A stretch of DNA of 64,000 nt from NCBI GenBank assembly GCA_963664245.1, contig OY760934.1, forward strand, positions 372,001-436,000, given 5' to 3'. This document shows, in pieces, positions 1 to 9,304 of this stretch. The position numbers and the translations under genes were made by a program. The DNA is from GCA-2711565 sp963664245. GTDB lineage: Bacteria > Bacteroidota > Bacteroidia > Bacteroidales > GCA-2711565. A model generated the notes under the pieces. The model saw only the letters and a program-made list of their open reading frames with translations. It had not been told where the DNA came from and made no database searches. Each line of letters begins with the position of its first letter. Within the stretch, counting starts at the first letter, position 1.

Positions 1-268
1 CATTTTTTCCGTATTCTACTAGCATTTTGAGAAGTTTTTATTATGAACAGAAATGTGTTGAAAAGTAGCTGCTTAAAGAATTGTTTTTCATTTATTTGTC
101 CGTAATTTTATTTTTATAAACAACCGATTATCAATTAATTGCAAAACAAGCGTTTAATGTCTAACTTAGCTTAAAAATTTCAACCATACATGGCATTGTT
201 ATTGATATAAAAAAATAACGCTAATTTTAAACTATTATTGACTATACGAAAAAAGAGATAAAAAATTG

Positions 269-2833
269 ATGGAAGCTAAATTTTCACAACGTGTAAAAAA
301 CGTACTAACCTATAGCCGCGAAGAAGCCATTCGATTGGGAAATAGCTATATAGGACTAGAACACTTACTCTTAGGAATCATCAGAGATGGCGGAGGAATG
401 GCCGTTCAGATTTTAAAATACTACGGGGTTGATTTGGAAGATCTCAGGCGAACAATTGACATGGCTGTCAAAAATACACAAAAACCCGACAAAAAGCCCG
501 AAAATATACCCTTGATTAAACAAGCCGAAAGAGCTTTAAAAATTACTTACCTTGAAGCTAAATTATTTAATAGCGAGCTTATCGGCACCGAACACCTCTT
601 ATTAGCTATTTTAAAAGATGCCGATAATTTGGCAACAATTAATTTAAAAAAACGTGGCGTTGATTACAATGCCGTTAAAGAAGAAGTAAACAGCACTAAT
701 ATGAACGAAGAAAGAAATATTATAGACCCAAAAGCCAGCTTTCCGCAAGATCCTTCGGATGACGAATTTGAAGAAGGTGGAAAATCATTTAGTGGCGGAA
801 GTTCACAAAAAAAATCTTCAGACACAAAATCTAAAACACCTGTATTAGATAATTTTGGCCGGGACTTAACTCTGGCCGCCGAAGAAAACCGCCTTGACCC
901 TATTGTTGGCCGCGAAAAAGAACTCGAACGGATTGCACAAATCTTAAGCCGTCGTAAAAAGAACAATCCCATTTTAATTGGTGAACCCGGTGTAGGTAAA
1001 TCGGCTATTGCTGAGGGACTGGCACTGAGAATTATTCAACGAAAAGTTTCCAGGGCTTTGTTTAACAAGCGAATTATTACGCTTGATTTGGCTTCTTTGG
1101 TTGCGGGCACTAAATACCGTGGACAATTTGAAGAACGTATGAAAGCCGTATTAAACGAGCTTGAAAAGAATCAGAATATTATTTTATTCATCGATGAAAT
1201 CCACACCATTGTTGGGGCAGGAAATGCATCAGGTTCTTTAGATGCCTCAAACATGTTTAAACCAGCCTTGGCTCGCGGGGAAATACAATGTATCGGGGCA
1301 ACTACGTTGGACGAGTACCGCCAGTACATTGAAAAAGACGGTGCTTTAGAACGCCGCTTCCAGAAAATACTGGTTGATGCTACTAGCCCGGAAGAAACCG
1401 TGGAAATTTTGAACAACATTAAAGAAAAATACGAAGATCACCATTTGGTAAAATACACCCCTGAAGCCATAAATGCTTGCGTGAGTTTAACCACCCGCTA
1501 CATTAGCGACCGCTATTTACCGGACAAAGCCATCGACGCACTGGATGAAGCAGGTTCACGGGTACACATTACCAATATTCATGTTCCGGTTGAGATTATT
1601 AATATTGAGAACCAGATTGAGGAAACTAAGCAGAAAAAAACCACCGCTATTCAAAGCCAAAAATTTGAAGAAGCCGCTCAATTCCGCGATCATGAAAAGA
1701 AACTACAAAATCAGCTTGATGCAGCTAAACGCCAGTGGGAAGAGGATGCAAAAATTCATCGTGAAACCGTAAGCGAAGAAAATGTAGCCGAAGTAATTGC
1801 CATGATGACAGGTGTTCCGGTGCAGCGTATTGCCCAAAACGAAGGCGAACGCTTAATTAATATGGAAGATGAACTGGAAGACTCCGTGATCGGACAAAAC
1901 GATGCCATCAAAAAAGTGGTTAAAGCTATTCGCCGTAACCGTGCTGGTTTAAAAGACCCCAATAAACCAATTGGTTCGTTTATTTTCCTAGGGCCTACCG
2001 GTGTTGGGAAAACTTACCTAGCCAAGGTTCTTTCAAAATATTTGTTTGATTCAGAAGATGCCCTAGTTCGTATCGACATGAGCGAATACATGGAAAAATT
2101 TGCAGTATCGCGCCTGGTTGGTGCTCCTCCCGGATATGTTGGGTATGAAGAAGGTGGCCAGCTAACCGAAAAAGTGCGCCGCAAGCCCTACTCTATCGTG
2201 CTACTGGATGAGATTGAAAAAGCGCATCCCGACGTGTTCCATTTATTGTTGCAGGTATTGGATGATGGTGTGTTAACAGACAGTTTGGGACGTAAAGTTG
2301 ATTTTAAAAACACCATTGTTATTATGACCTCCAATATTGGTTCGCGCCAATTAAAAGATTTTGGACAGGGAGTAGGATTCTCCACTTCTGCAAAAAAAGC
2401 ATCGAAAGCTTCTTTTGCTTCAGGAGTAATTGAAAGTGCATTGAAGAAAGCTTTTGCTCCCGAGTTTTTGAACCGTATTGATGATGTGGTTATTTTTGAC
2501 CAACTTGAGCGTGATGATATTCATAAAATCATTGATATTGAACTAAAACACTTATTCAAACGGATTGAGGATATTGGATACAAAATAAAAATTACGACCA
2601 AAGCCAAAGATTTCATCGTTGAAAAAGGCTGGGATCAACAATATGGAGCCCGTCCGTTGAAACGTGCCATCCAAAAATACATTGAAGATGAACTGGCCGA
2701 GGAAATCATTAAAGTAAAAATGGCCAATGGCGATATAATTAATGTAGATTTTGACACAAAAAAAGAAGCCATTAAGATAAAGATCACCAAACCGAAGCTT
2801 CCGGTTAAGAGAACTGCTAAGACCCCGAAATAA
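269..2833 (+). CDS. clpC: ClpC-type AAA+ unfoldase (Clp protease ATPase subunit)
   Basis: Class I Clp/Hsp100 unfoldase that threads proteins into ClpP in the cytoplasm. About 854 residues, normal for ClpC. Seen in order: double Clp_N repeat (about residues 5-145); an acidic/serine-rich linker; first AAA domain with Walker A GEPGVGKS at 238-245 and Walker B FIDEIH around Asp309; a UVR-type middle segment (QSQKFEEAAQFRD) typical of ClpC rather than ClpB; second AAA domain with Walker A GPTGVGKT from 575; and the C-terminal D2 small domain with GARPLKRAIQ. An in-frame TTG lies one codon upstream at 266, but the ATG at 269 gives the usual MEAKFS start. It stands alone, with a terminator overlapping its stop codon. 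The 268 bases before it hold no gene. Family identification is secure; substrates cannot be read from sequence. Confidence 0.96.
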   Translation: MEAKFSQRVKNVLTYSREEAIRLGNSYIGLEHLLLGIIRDGGGMAVQILKYYGVDLEDLRRTIDMAVKNTQKPDKKPENIPLIKQAERALKITYLEAKLFNSELIGTEHLLLAILKDADNLATINLKKRGVDYNAVKEEVNSTNMNEERNIIDPKASFPQDPSDDEFEEGGKSFSGGSSQKKSSDTKSKTPVLDNFGRDLTLAAEENRLDPIVGREKELERIAQILSRRKKNNPILIGEPGVGKSAIAEGLALRIIQRKVSRALFNKRIITLDLASLVAGTKYRGQFEERMKAVLNELEKNQNIILFIDEIHTIVGAGNASGSLDASNMFKPALARGEIQCIGATTLDEYRQYIEKDGALERRFQKILVDATSPEETVEILNNIKEKYEDHHLVKYTPEAINACVSLTTRYISDRYLPDKAIDALDEAGSRVHITNIHVPVEIINIENQIEETKQKKTTAIQSQKFEEAAQFRDHEKKLQNQLDAAKRQWEEDAKIHRETVSEENVAEVIAMMTGVPVQRIAQNEGERLINMEDELEDSVIGQNDAIKKVVKAIRRNRAGLKDPNKPIGSFIFLGPTGVGKTYLAKVLSKYLFDSEDALVRIDMSEYMEKFAVSRLVGAPPGYVGYEEGGQLTEKVRRKPYSIVLLDEIEKAHPDVFHLLLQVLDDGVLTDSLGRKVDFKNTIVIMTSNIGSRQLKDFGQGVGFSTSAKKASKASFASGVIESALKKAFAPEFLNRIDDVVIFDQLERDDIHKIIDIELKHLFKRIEDIGYKIKITTKAKDFIVEKGWDQQYGARPLKRAIQKYIEDELAEEIIKVKMANGDIINVDFDTKKEAIKIKITKPKLPVKRTAKTPK

Positions 2834-2845
2834 TCCGGGGTTTTT
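2822..2845 (+). terminator. Intrinsic terminator of clpC
   Basis: Six-base stem ACCCCG (2822-2827) and CGGGGT (2836-2841) with an 8-base loop, followed by a T run to 2845. The left arm lies inside the last clpC codons and the stop codon TAA is in the loop, so the hairpin doubles as coding sequence. Confidence 0.8.
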
Positions 2846-2899
2846 CTTTATACGGCCATTATAAATTAACCTCCCTACGGCATATCAACAATCCTTAAT

Positions 2900-2930
2900 T
2901 TTGTTTCTAACAAGGTTTATTTTATATTTG
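2900..2930 (+). promoter_or_regulatory. Bacteroidota-type promoter of the acyl-CoA dehydrogenase
   Basis: TTTG at 2900-2903, a 19-base spacer, then TATATTTG at 2923-2930. This matches the known Bacteroidota housekeeping consensus TTTG-N19/21-TAnnTTTG exactly. Transcription would start near 2937, leaving a leader of about 40 bases before the ATG at 2978. Confidence 0.7.
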
Positions 2931-2977
2931 CCGCTCATTTGTCAAGCTATTAAAAATCTTAATAAAAAGAAACAAAC

Positions 2978-4780
2978 ATGGAAAATGATCAATTGATTAA
3001 AGGTGGTGAATTTTTGCTAAAAGAAGCCAAAGCAGAAAACACTTTTATCCCTGAAGAGCTGGATGAAGAACAACAGATGATTGTTCAAACCTGTGACGAT
3101 TTTCTAAATACAGAAATTTTTCCCAATGTGGATAGAATTGATGCACAAGAAAAAGGGTTAATGCCGGAATTATTAACTAAAGCCGGAGAATTAGGCCTTT
3201 TAGGGATGTCTATTCCCGAAGAATACGACGGGTTCAATCAAAGCTTTTTAACCAATATGAGAGCTTGTGAATCAATGGGTGCAGGTTATTCATTCTCTGT
3301 TGCTTTCACTTGTCACATTGGTATCGGAACACTTCCGATTCTTTATTATGGTAACGAAGAACAAAAACAAAAATACATTCCCAAATTAGCTACCGGTGAG
3401 CTAAAAGCAGCTTACTGTTTAACCGAACCAGGTGCGGGTTCTGATGCCAACTCAGGAACCACCAAGGCTACCCTTTCTGAAGATGGTAAATACTACATCT
3501 TAAACGGTGCTAAAATGTGGATCACCAACGGTGGTTTTGCTGATATTCAAACCGTATTTGCAAAAATTGACAACGACCGTGTTTTAAGTGCTTTTATCGT
3601 AGAACGCGAATGGGACGGCGTGGTTGTTAATGCCGAAGAAAAGAAAATGGGGATCAAAGGTTCATCAACCACCCAAATTTTTTATAACGATGTAAAAGTT
3701 CCGGTAGAAAACCTATTGGGAAAACGCGGGGAAGGTTTCCGTATTGCGTTGAACATTCTTCATAATGGCCGTATTAAATTAGGAGCTACCGTTATTGGTG
3801 CAGCTAAAAGAGCAACTACCCAATCGGTAAATTATGCAAACGAGCGTAAACAATTTGGCCAACATATTTCAAACTTTGGCGCAATTAAACACAAACTGGC
3901 CGAGCAGGTAATTAAAACCTTCTCTACCGAATCAGCAGTTTACCGTGCCAGTAAAGATATTAACGACGCCATTGAAGCCTTCAAAGCTAAAGGAGTACCT
4001 CACGGCGAAGCAAATATTAAAGGAGCTTCCCAATATGCCATTGAGTGTGCTTTAATTAAGGTGTTAGGATCAGAAGCCCTTGATTTTATTGTTGATGAAG
4101 CCGTTCAAATTCATGGTGGCATGGGATTCTCTGCCGAAGCTCCTGTAGACCGTGCTTATCGCGATTCACGTATTAACCGTATTTTTGAAGGAACCAATGA
4201 AATCAACCGTTTATTGGTGGTTGATACAGCTCTTAAACGTTCGATGAAAGGCGAAATCGATTTGTTTGAACAAGCCAAAGTAGTGGTTGATAAATTAAAC
4301 GAAACCGGACAAAACGTGTTTGAAATCAAGAATTATTACGAAAAGAAAAAAGCGTACATCCAAAACTTTAAAGATGCAGCCTTAATGATTCTTGGTGTTT
4401 CATCTGAAAAATTCAAACGCCAGTTTGTTCACGAACAACAAATTTGGATGAACATTTCCGATATGATTATTCAGTTATTTGCCGCCGAATCTACTCTTCT
4501 TCGTGTTCAAAAAATGGAAATGAAGAAAGAAGAAAACGAAGAAAATATTGTAGAAGGAATGAACCTTTACAAAGATATTCTGGATGTTTTTGTATACGAT
4601 GCTGCGGCTAAAATCAGAAAAGCCGGTGAAGATGCAATTAACTCGTTTGCTGAAGGAAAAGAACAGGAATTGTTGTTAAATGCTTTGGAAAGATTTACCA
4701 AAGTTGCCCCGGTAAATGTTCGGAATGCACGATTGGCTATTGCTGATAAATTAATTGACGATAATAGGTATAGTTTCTAA
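2978..4780 (+). CDS. Acyl-CoA dehydrogenase, long form (600 aa)
   Basis: FAD-dependent alpha,beta-dehydrogenation of an acyl-CoA, the first step of beta-oxidation. Seen: the flavin/substrate segment CLTEPGAGSDANSG, MWITNGG, the GIKGSSTTQ strand, ERKQFGQHI, and the QIHGGMGF...IFEGTNEINR block whose Glu404 aligns with the catalytic base of medium-chain acyl-CoA dehydrogenases. The usual fold ends near residue 420. The remaining 180 or so residues are a helical C-terminal extension, as in the roughly 600-residue bacterial acyl-CoA dehydrogenases. It is a single-gene unit between a good promoter and a terminator. Chain-length preference cannot be told. With the dehydrogenase at 16.96 kb, FadL at 29.1 kb and the ligase at 30.4 kb it supports fatty-acid use. 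Confidence 0.93.
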   Translation: MENDQLIKGGEFLLKEAKAENTFIPEELDEEQQMIVQTCDDFLNTEIFPNVDRIDAQEKGLMPELLTKAGELGLLGMSIPEEYDGFNQSFLTNMRACESMGAGYSFSVAFTCHIGIGTLPILYYGNEEQKQKYIPKLATGELKAAYCLTEPGAGSDANSGTTKATLSEDGKYYILNGAKMWITNGGFADIQTVFAKIDNDRVLSAFIVEREWDGVVVNAEEKKMGIKGSSTTQIFYNDVKVPVENLLGKRGEGFRIALNILHNGRIKLGATVIGAAKRATTQSVNYANERKQFGQHISNFGAIKHKLAEQVIKTFSTESAVYRASKDINDAIEAFKAKGVPHGEANIKGASQYAIECALIKVLGSEALDFIVDEAVQIHGGMGFSAEAPVDRAYRDSRINRIFEGTNEINRLLVVDTALKRSMKGEIDLFEQAKVVVDKLNETGQNVFEIKNYYEKKKAYIQNFKDAALMILGVSSEKFKRQFVHEQQIWMNISDMIIQLFAAESTLLRVQKMEMKKEENEENIVEGMNLYKDILDVFVYDAAAKIRKAGEDAINSFAEGKEQELLLNALERFTKVAPVNVRNARLAIADKLIDDNRYSF

Positions 4781-4806
4781 AACATTATATCTAACAGATA
4801 AAAACT

Positions 4807-4828
4807 CGCCCTAAAAGGGCGTTTTTTT
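4807..4828. terminator. Bidirectional terminator between convergent genes
   Basis: Perfect stem CGCCCT (4807-4812) and AGGGCG (4816-4821), loop AAA, with seven T on the plus side (4822-4828) and an A run (4800-4804) that gives T on the minus side. It serves the acyl-CoA dehydrogenase and the tail of the minus-strand locus 1. Confidence 0.85.
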
Positions 4829-4852
4829 ATCCTAGCTATTCCTTAAAAACAG

Positions 4853-5965
4853 CTAATTTTTGTATTTCCGTAAGTTTTCACGAAATTGATTAAGTTTGTT
4901 TTCAGGAAATGTAGTATCTTTCTTTGCCTCATCAATGGCTTTTTCTTCTGATTCAACCGCTTTATTCTTATTGCCTGCACGATAATACAGATTAGCTATG
5001 TGGTCGTAAGTACAGGGAACATCCATGCTCCACGGATAATGATCTATTTGTGCCTGGAATGATTCCGCTGCCAGTTCATAAACAGAAGAAGGAAGTTCTG
5101 CATTTTTCCCCATCATATATTGTACAGCATCTGTAATGGTACCCCATGAAGGATAGTCATTTACGGTAAACCATTTTTTTGCAAAACTTACGGCTTTTTT
5201 GGGCTTTGTTTTTATGAGAGACCAGAAAGTAAAATGCCCTAACTTAGGGTAATATTTTAATCCGGGTTCTGTTGAAAGTATCTTTTCTATCTCTGCCAAT
5301 GCTCCTTCTGGATTACCCGGATTGCCCATAAAAGGGTTTAAGCGGTTGACAACCTCATTGCCATCTATAGGAGTTAAACGCTTTTTTTCTTTCCAGTCCC
5401 GGTTTGCTTTCTCAATATCCCAACTGCCATTTATTATCTTCGGGAGCACATCATCCATTCTAAAAGGAGGGCCTACCCATGCGATACGGTTATCACGGTT
5501 TACTATTATAGCACAGGGAATTCCCCTCTCGCCAATTGCTGAGAACCAATTATTTTTCATAAAGTTATTATCGTCTGCTGCAACATTATAATCCATCCGA
5601 TCTCCCTTGGTTTTTACAAATTCTTCTACTTTTTTCAAGGGATTTTCTCCACGTTCCATGATACTAATCCCAACAATAGTTACGTCTTTTCTATACATTT
5701 TGGCAAGTTCCGACAAGTGTGGCATGCCTGCAATGCAGGGTTTGCACCAGGTTGCCCAGAATTCAAGCACATATATTTCCCCTTTTTCCATACTGTTAAC
5801 AGGCTGTCCCTTGAACCATTTGGCGATTTTGATTTCCGGTGCGGGATCACCAATTCTCAGATTGGATATAGCAGGTTTATCTTGTGCCTGAATGGTGAAA
5901 ATTGATAAATATGCTATTACACTTAAAATAATTGCTTGTTTGAATATTTTGTCAATGGTTTGCAT
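4853..5965 (-). CDS. TlpA/ResA-like periplasmic thiol-disulfide protein with helical C-terminal domain
   Basis: Predicted secreted thioredoxin-fold protein, 370 residues. Signal peptide about 1-28 (ends IQAQ). The thioredoxin domain of the TlpA/AhpC-TSA family covers about 35-190, with the active site FWATWCKPC, Cys74 and Cys77. The rest is helical, with TPR-like character near the end (YYRAGNKNKAVESEEKAI). Last gene of locus 1, following a second TlpA-like gene after a 145-base gap that holds an imperfect hairpin. The family reduces or shuffles disulfides of exported proteins; the partner is unknown. Position inside a SusCD locus is typical for many Bacteroidota loci and suggests it serves the lipoproteins or the ligand taken up there, an inference. 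Confidence 0.85.
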   Translation of the reverse strand: MQTIDKIFKQAIILSVIAYLSIFTIQAQDKPAISNLRIGDPAPEIKIAKWFKGQPVNSMEKGEIYVLEFWATWCKPCIAGMPHLSELAKMYRKDVTIVGISIMERGENPLKKVEEFVKTKGDRMDYNVAADDNNFMKNNWFSAIGERGIPCAIIVNRDNRIAWVGPPFRMDDVLPKIINGSWDIEKANRDWKEKKRLTPIDGNEVVNRLNPFMGNPGNPEGALAEIEKILSTEPGLKYYPKLGHFTFWSLIKTKPKKAVSFAKKWFTVNDYPSWGTITDAVQYMMGKNAELPSSVYELAAESFQAQIDHYPWSMDVPCTYDHIANLYYRAGNKNKAVESEEKAIDEAKKDTTFPENKLNQFRENLRKYKN

Positions 5966-6010
5966 ATGCTTATTATTTTATAATAAAGATGTTTTTGTCC
6001 AGAAGTCCAA

Positions 6011-6093
6011 AAGTCGGGGCGCGAATTACTATTCATTTATAAAAAAACGATCTATTATCCAGACATTTTGCAAGTTTATTCGCAGCCCGACTT
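6011..6093 (-). other. Imperfect long-range hairpin between the two tlpA genes
   Basis: AAGTCGGGGCGCGAAT at 6011-6026 and ATTCGCAGCCCGACTT at 6078-6093 pair over 8 bp plus 6 bp with a 2-base mismatch, separated by a 51-base loop. It lies wholly in the intercistronic gap. It could be a processing or attenuation structure, or an old palindromic insertion. Confidence 0.5.
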
Positions 6094-6110
6094 AAAAGCT
6101 AAGCCGGAAA

Positions 6111-7574
6111 TTATTCTTTTCCAGCCATTTCAATCATTTTGGAAATTTCTTCTACAATTGTTTCATTACTTCCAGGTGCACCTGTTACTTTAAAACGGAT
6201 ATTTCCTTTGGCATCAATAATGAATTTTGTAGGAATCCCCTTTACTTTATAGCTGCTTACTACTTTATTCGTTCTGGTTTTCGGATCTTTTAAATCCATT
6301 AATAAATGAAAGTTGTAATTGTTTTCTTTGAGGTATTGTTTTGCACTCTCCGTTGCATTTTCTTCTTTTTCCCAGGTATGAATAAACAAGAATTTTACGT
6401 CAGGGTTATCTTTGTATTTATTAACAGCCATCTGCATGGCAGGAAAAGATCTCTTACATGGCCCGCACCAGGTTGCCCAGAAATCGAGGATAACAATTTT
6501 CCCTTTATAATCGGATAAAGAAACATTATTGCCCTCGGCATCTTTCAGGGTAAATTGAGGGGCAGGTTCATTAACCATACTTTCTTTAAGTTTTTTATCA
6601 AGCTCTTCGGCCAATTTTGTTTGAATAGCTGACAAATATTGATCGTATCCGGCATCCGATCCATTCAGTTTAGCATATAGTTCTTTAACCAAGCCTAAAG
6701 TTTTAGTGTCTGCCCTACCATTAACAGCCATCTCGTTCAAACAAAGGAAAGCTTCCAGGTTACGACCCAAGGCCATCAGTATATTGATATAAGTCTGGTC
6801 TTTTAAGGGCCTTGGGCTTTTATTCAAATACTCAAAGGCTTCCTCGTATTTTTGCTTTTCATAAAGGATTGCGGCATATTCATTGCAATAAGAGGCGTAG
6901 CCTGTAAGTACAAACCTTGCACCCGGATCATTTTGTTTGTCACCTCCCATAAAACTTTCGGCATGGGTCACACAACGCTGGAACAAAATCCCTGCATTGA
7001 CCATATCTCCTGATTCCTTCAGTGCCATTGCAATTGCAGACCAACCTTGGCCTTTCCATATCGAATCTTCCATCTGATTGGCATATTCCATCGCTTTTTG
7101 TGAGTTTCCAGCCTCCGCATAAGCTGCCCCTACGCTATATCTGGCATAATCATAGACAATATCATCACCAAGACGTTTAGGGGAAAATTTCTTCATCCAC
7201 GATTTGAATAGTTCTTCTTTTTTTACAGGATCCTTTTCATCATATATTTTTGACACCTGTGCATTTCTGGCCAAGATGCCTTTCGGAAACTTTTTCTTTG
7301 CCACAGTAAGAAGTGAATCCTCTGTGCCCTGCATATTTAACTGACCAAAAATACGCATGGCTAAAAGCCAGTTTTGTTCATCTTTGCTTTTTAATAAAGC
7401 GTAGAGTTCTTTTTTTAGCTTTGCCTGTTCCTTGGCATCGGACGAACGAGCCATGCTCATGTATTTTTGTGCTAAGCTGTCAGTACTTATTTGTTTTTGT
7501 GTTGATTGGGCATATATGCCTGTAACAAAAAAGAGTGTAAACCCTAAAAATATATTTATTGTTTTTTTTCTCAT
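6111..7574 (-). CDS. TlpA-family thioredoxin with N-terminal TPR-like domain
   Basis: Secreted 487-residue protein. Signal peptide about 1-22 (ends GIYAQ). Residues about 25-330 are all-helical with repeat-like pairs (EAGNSQKAMEYANQM, YEEAFEYLNKSP), resembling TPR units. Residues 340-487 are a TlpA-type thioredoxin domain with FWATWCGPC (Cys370, Cys373) and the cis-proline segment KGIPTKFII. Penultimate gene of locus 1, separated from the PKD-like gene by a terminator-like hairpin, so it may be expressed at a lower level than the SusCD genes or from its own start. A periplasmic disulfide reductase or isomerase role follows from the family; the TPR part presumably binds a partner. Confidence 0.86.
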   Translation of the reverse strand: MRKKTINIFLGFTLFFVTGIYAQSTQKQISTDSLAQKYMSMARSSDAKEQAKLKKELYALLKSKDEQNWLLAMRIFGQLNMQGTEDSLLTVAKKKFPKGILARNAQVSKIYDEKDPVKKEELFKSWMKKFSPKRLGDDIVYDYARYSVGAAYAEAGNSQKAMEYANQMEDSIWKGQGWSAIAMALKESGDMVNAGILFQRCVTHAESFMGGDKQNDPGARFVLTGYASYCNEYAAILYEKQKYEEAFEYLNKSPRPLKDQTYINILMALGRNLEAFLCLNEMAVNGRADTKTLGLVKELYAKLNGSDAGYDQYLSAIQTKLAEELDKKLKESMVNEPAPQFTLKDAEGNNVSLSDYKGKIVILDFWATWCGPCKRSFPAMQMAVNKYKDNPDVKFLFIHTWEKEENATESAKQYLKENNYNFHLLMDLKDPKTRTNKVVSSYKVKGIPTKFIIDAKGNIRFKVTGAPGSNETIVEEISKMIEMAGKE

Positions 7575-7605
7575 TTCTTAACCTTTTATACCTAGTTACT
7601 AATTT

Positions 7606-7662
7606 AAAAACTGCCCGTATCGTTACAAATAATGGGTGATGTTATTTGTAATTTCTACGGGC
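7606..7662 (-). terminator. Hairpin terminator/attenuator after the PKD-like gene
   Basis: Two stacked stems, GCCCGTA/TACGGGC (7613-7619 with 7656-7662) and TTACAAATAA/TTATTTGTAA (7623-7632 with 7642-7651), joined by a small internal loop. Read on the minus strand they are followed by AG and five T (complement of 7606-7610). It lies between the PKD-like gene and tlpA of locus 1, so it probably lowers read-through into the thioredoxin genes. Confidence 0.65.
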
Positions 7663-7704
7663 AAGTTTTATTTATTATTAAAATTTTTCCAGTAATTTAA
7701 TTGA

Positions 7705-9276
7705 CTATGATTCTATAAAATCAACATCTGCAATTTTTCCTGAAAATTCATAAACTGCAGCAGGTTCTGCTGATAACACACCTGTTACAATATCTGCTTC
7801 CAGGAGGTATAATTTACCCTTAGCTGTTGCACTGTTATAGGTAGCAACCAGGAGGTATTTGTCTTTTGCACTATTTGCCAAGCTAATACCGTCGTATTTA
7901 AAGAGCTTCATGCATGTAATCTCTTCATCAACACCAGGTGTCCAAACCTCTGATGACCCAATTACACCACTATCAAGTGTATAATTCATTTGGTAAATTT
8001 TTTCTGTGGTTGCATAATATACGACAGGGCCACGTTCGCCAAACGCCCAGAATTCAGCATTGGTTATTTCTGTACAGCTTGACAAATCAAAAGCAGCACT
8101 GGTTGTATACCCCGATTCAGAATAAGTATCTACAATATATGCATACAAATAACGGGCTCCATCATCAACAGGGTTTCTGAAAATACTGAAATAACCATAG
8201 TTATAAATATAAGGAGCACTGCCAACAATCCCTTTCGGATCATAGCCTTTTGCCGTATATATCATTTTTTTACCCGTGTTTGAAAAACTAAAATGAGTAC
8301 CATTGGCAGAAACAGGAACTGCATAACCTGCCCAAGAATCGGAATATAAAAATCTCATATTTTCCTGGTCATAGAGAGCTGCATTACCTCCATATGCTGC
8401 TATAACAAAAGGTGCTGCATAATAGTCATCACCAATCATAGAAGTAGGCCCGAGAAAAGCAATTCCCCCCCAACCAGTCCTTTTATAAAGTTTTCCATCA
8501 TTGATTACAGCTGCATCACTAAAAATATGAAAATCTTTCGTTGATGGAGGGGTTAAAAAAATATTCTCAAAATCATCTGCAATAGTCATATCCAAATCCG
8601 AAAGCCTCTTTGCATCTTCATCAGTAGCAACATACACGGACTCAAGAACGGCCAAGCACATTCGAGGATTTCCTGTAAGTGGTGTTAAGGGATTTGCCCG
8701 GGTATAGGTATTTCTGACATAAGAAACTTCTGTAACTCCACTATTTAACACGGGACTACTTACAATATCTAAATCTATAACACCCGCATCTACAGCTTTA
8801 TACATTACCAACAACCCACTTCCTATAGCACTTTCAACAGTTACATTATATGTCATCGTAGCAGCGAATTCATTGTCAATATTCACAGCAGAAAATTCTA
8901 AAATATAAGTATCTGGTTCTGCTGTAATTTCGACTGAAAGATTTTCTGTTTCAGCAATACTAAATGATTTGAGATCCTCACGTGTAATTCCACTTGATTC
9001 TTCTAAGGGATATTTAGATTTAGCCACAATGTATGAACTCTCATCATATAATGACCAGTTAAATTTTAGGTCACTTTTATTTCCATCATAAATCAAATTT
9101 GAGTTCACTTCCAGAATTGAAAACTGTTTAATGGAAAAATTGACCTGCTTATCAACAGTATCCACATAGAAATTCCCTAAATCTAAATAATCATAATTAC
9201 CTTCGTCTTTAAGGCATGAAGTAGTTATCAAACCGCACAATAAAATGACGATTCCTATTATAAAAATTTTTTTCAT
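7705..9276 (-). CDS. PKD-like family surface lipoprotein of locus 1
   Basis: 523-residue lipoprotein: hydrophobic leader ending TTSC with Cys21 as the lipidation site, followed by KDEGNYDY, the signature start shared with the locus 2 homologue (KDQGNYVY). An Ig/PKD-like beta-rich N-terminal half (about 25-150) is followed by a beta-rich region of possible propeller type with Tyr/Gly-rich repeats. The PKD-like lipoproteins of Bacteroidota are found downstream of SusC/SusD/DUF4843 genes and probably sit on the cell surface as accessory binding proteins; the ligand is unknown. Fourth gene after susC, 28 bases after the DUF4843 gene, hence the same operon. Confidence 0.8.
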   Translation of the reverse strand: MKKIFIIGIVILLCGLITTSCLKDEGNYDYLDLGNFYVDTVDKQVNFSIKQFSILEVNSNLIYDGNKSDLKFNWSLYDESSYIVAKSKYPLEESSGITREDLKSFSIAETENLSVEITAEPDTYILEFSAVNIDNEFAATMTYNVTVESAIGSGLLVMYKAVDAGVIDLDIVSSPVLNSGVTEVSYVRNTYTRANPLTPLTGNPRMCLAVLESVYVATDEDAKRLSDLDMTIADDFENIFLTPPSTKDFHIFSDAAVINDGKLYKRTGWGGIAFLGPTSMIGDDYYAAPFVIAAYGGNAALYDQENMRFLYSDSWAGYAVPVSANGTHFSFSNTGKKMIYTAKGYDPKGIVGSAPYIYNYGYFSIFRNPVDDGARYLYAYIVDTYSESGYTTSAAFDLSSCTEITNAEFWAFGERGPVVYYATTEKIYQMNYTLDSGVIGSSEVWTPGVDEEITCMKLFKYDGISLANSAKDKYLLVATYNSATAKGKLYLLEADIVTGVLSAEPAAVYEFSGKIADVDFIES

Positions 9277-9304
9277 AATTTCTTTAATTTAAATTTAAAT
9301 TGAT

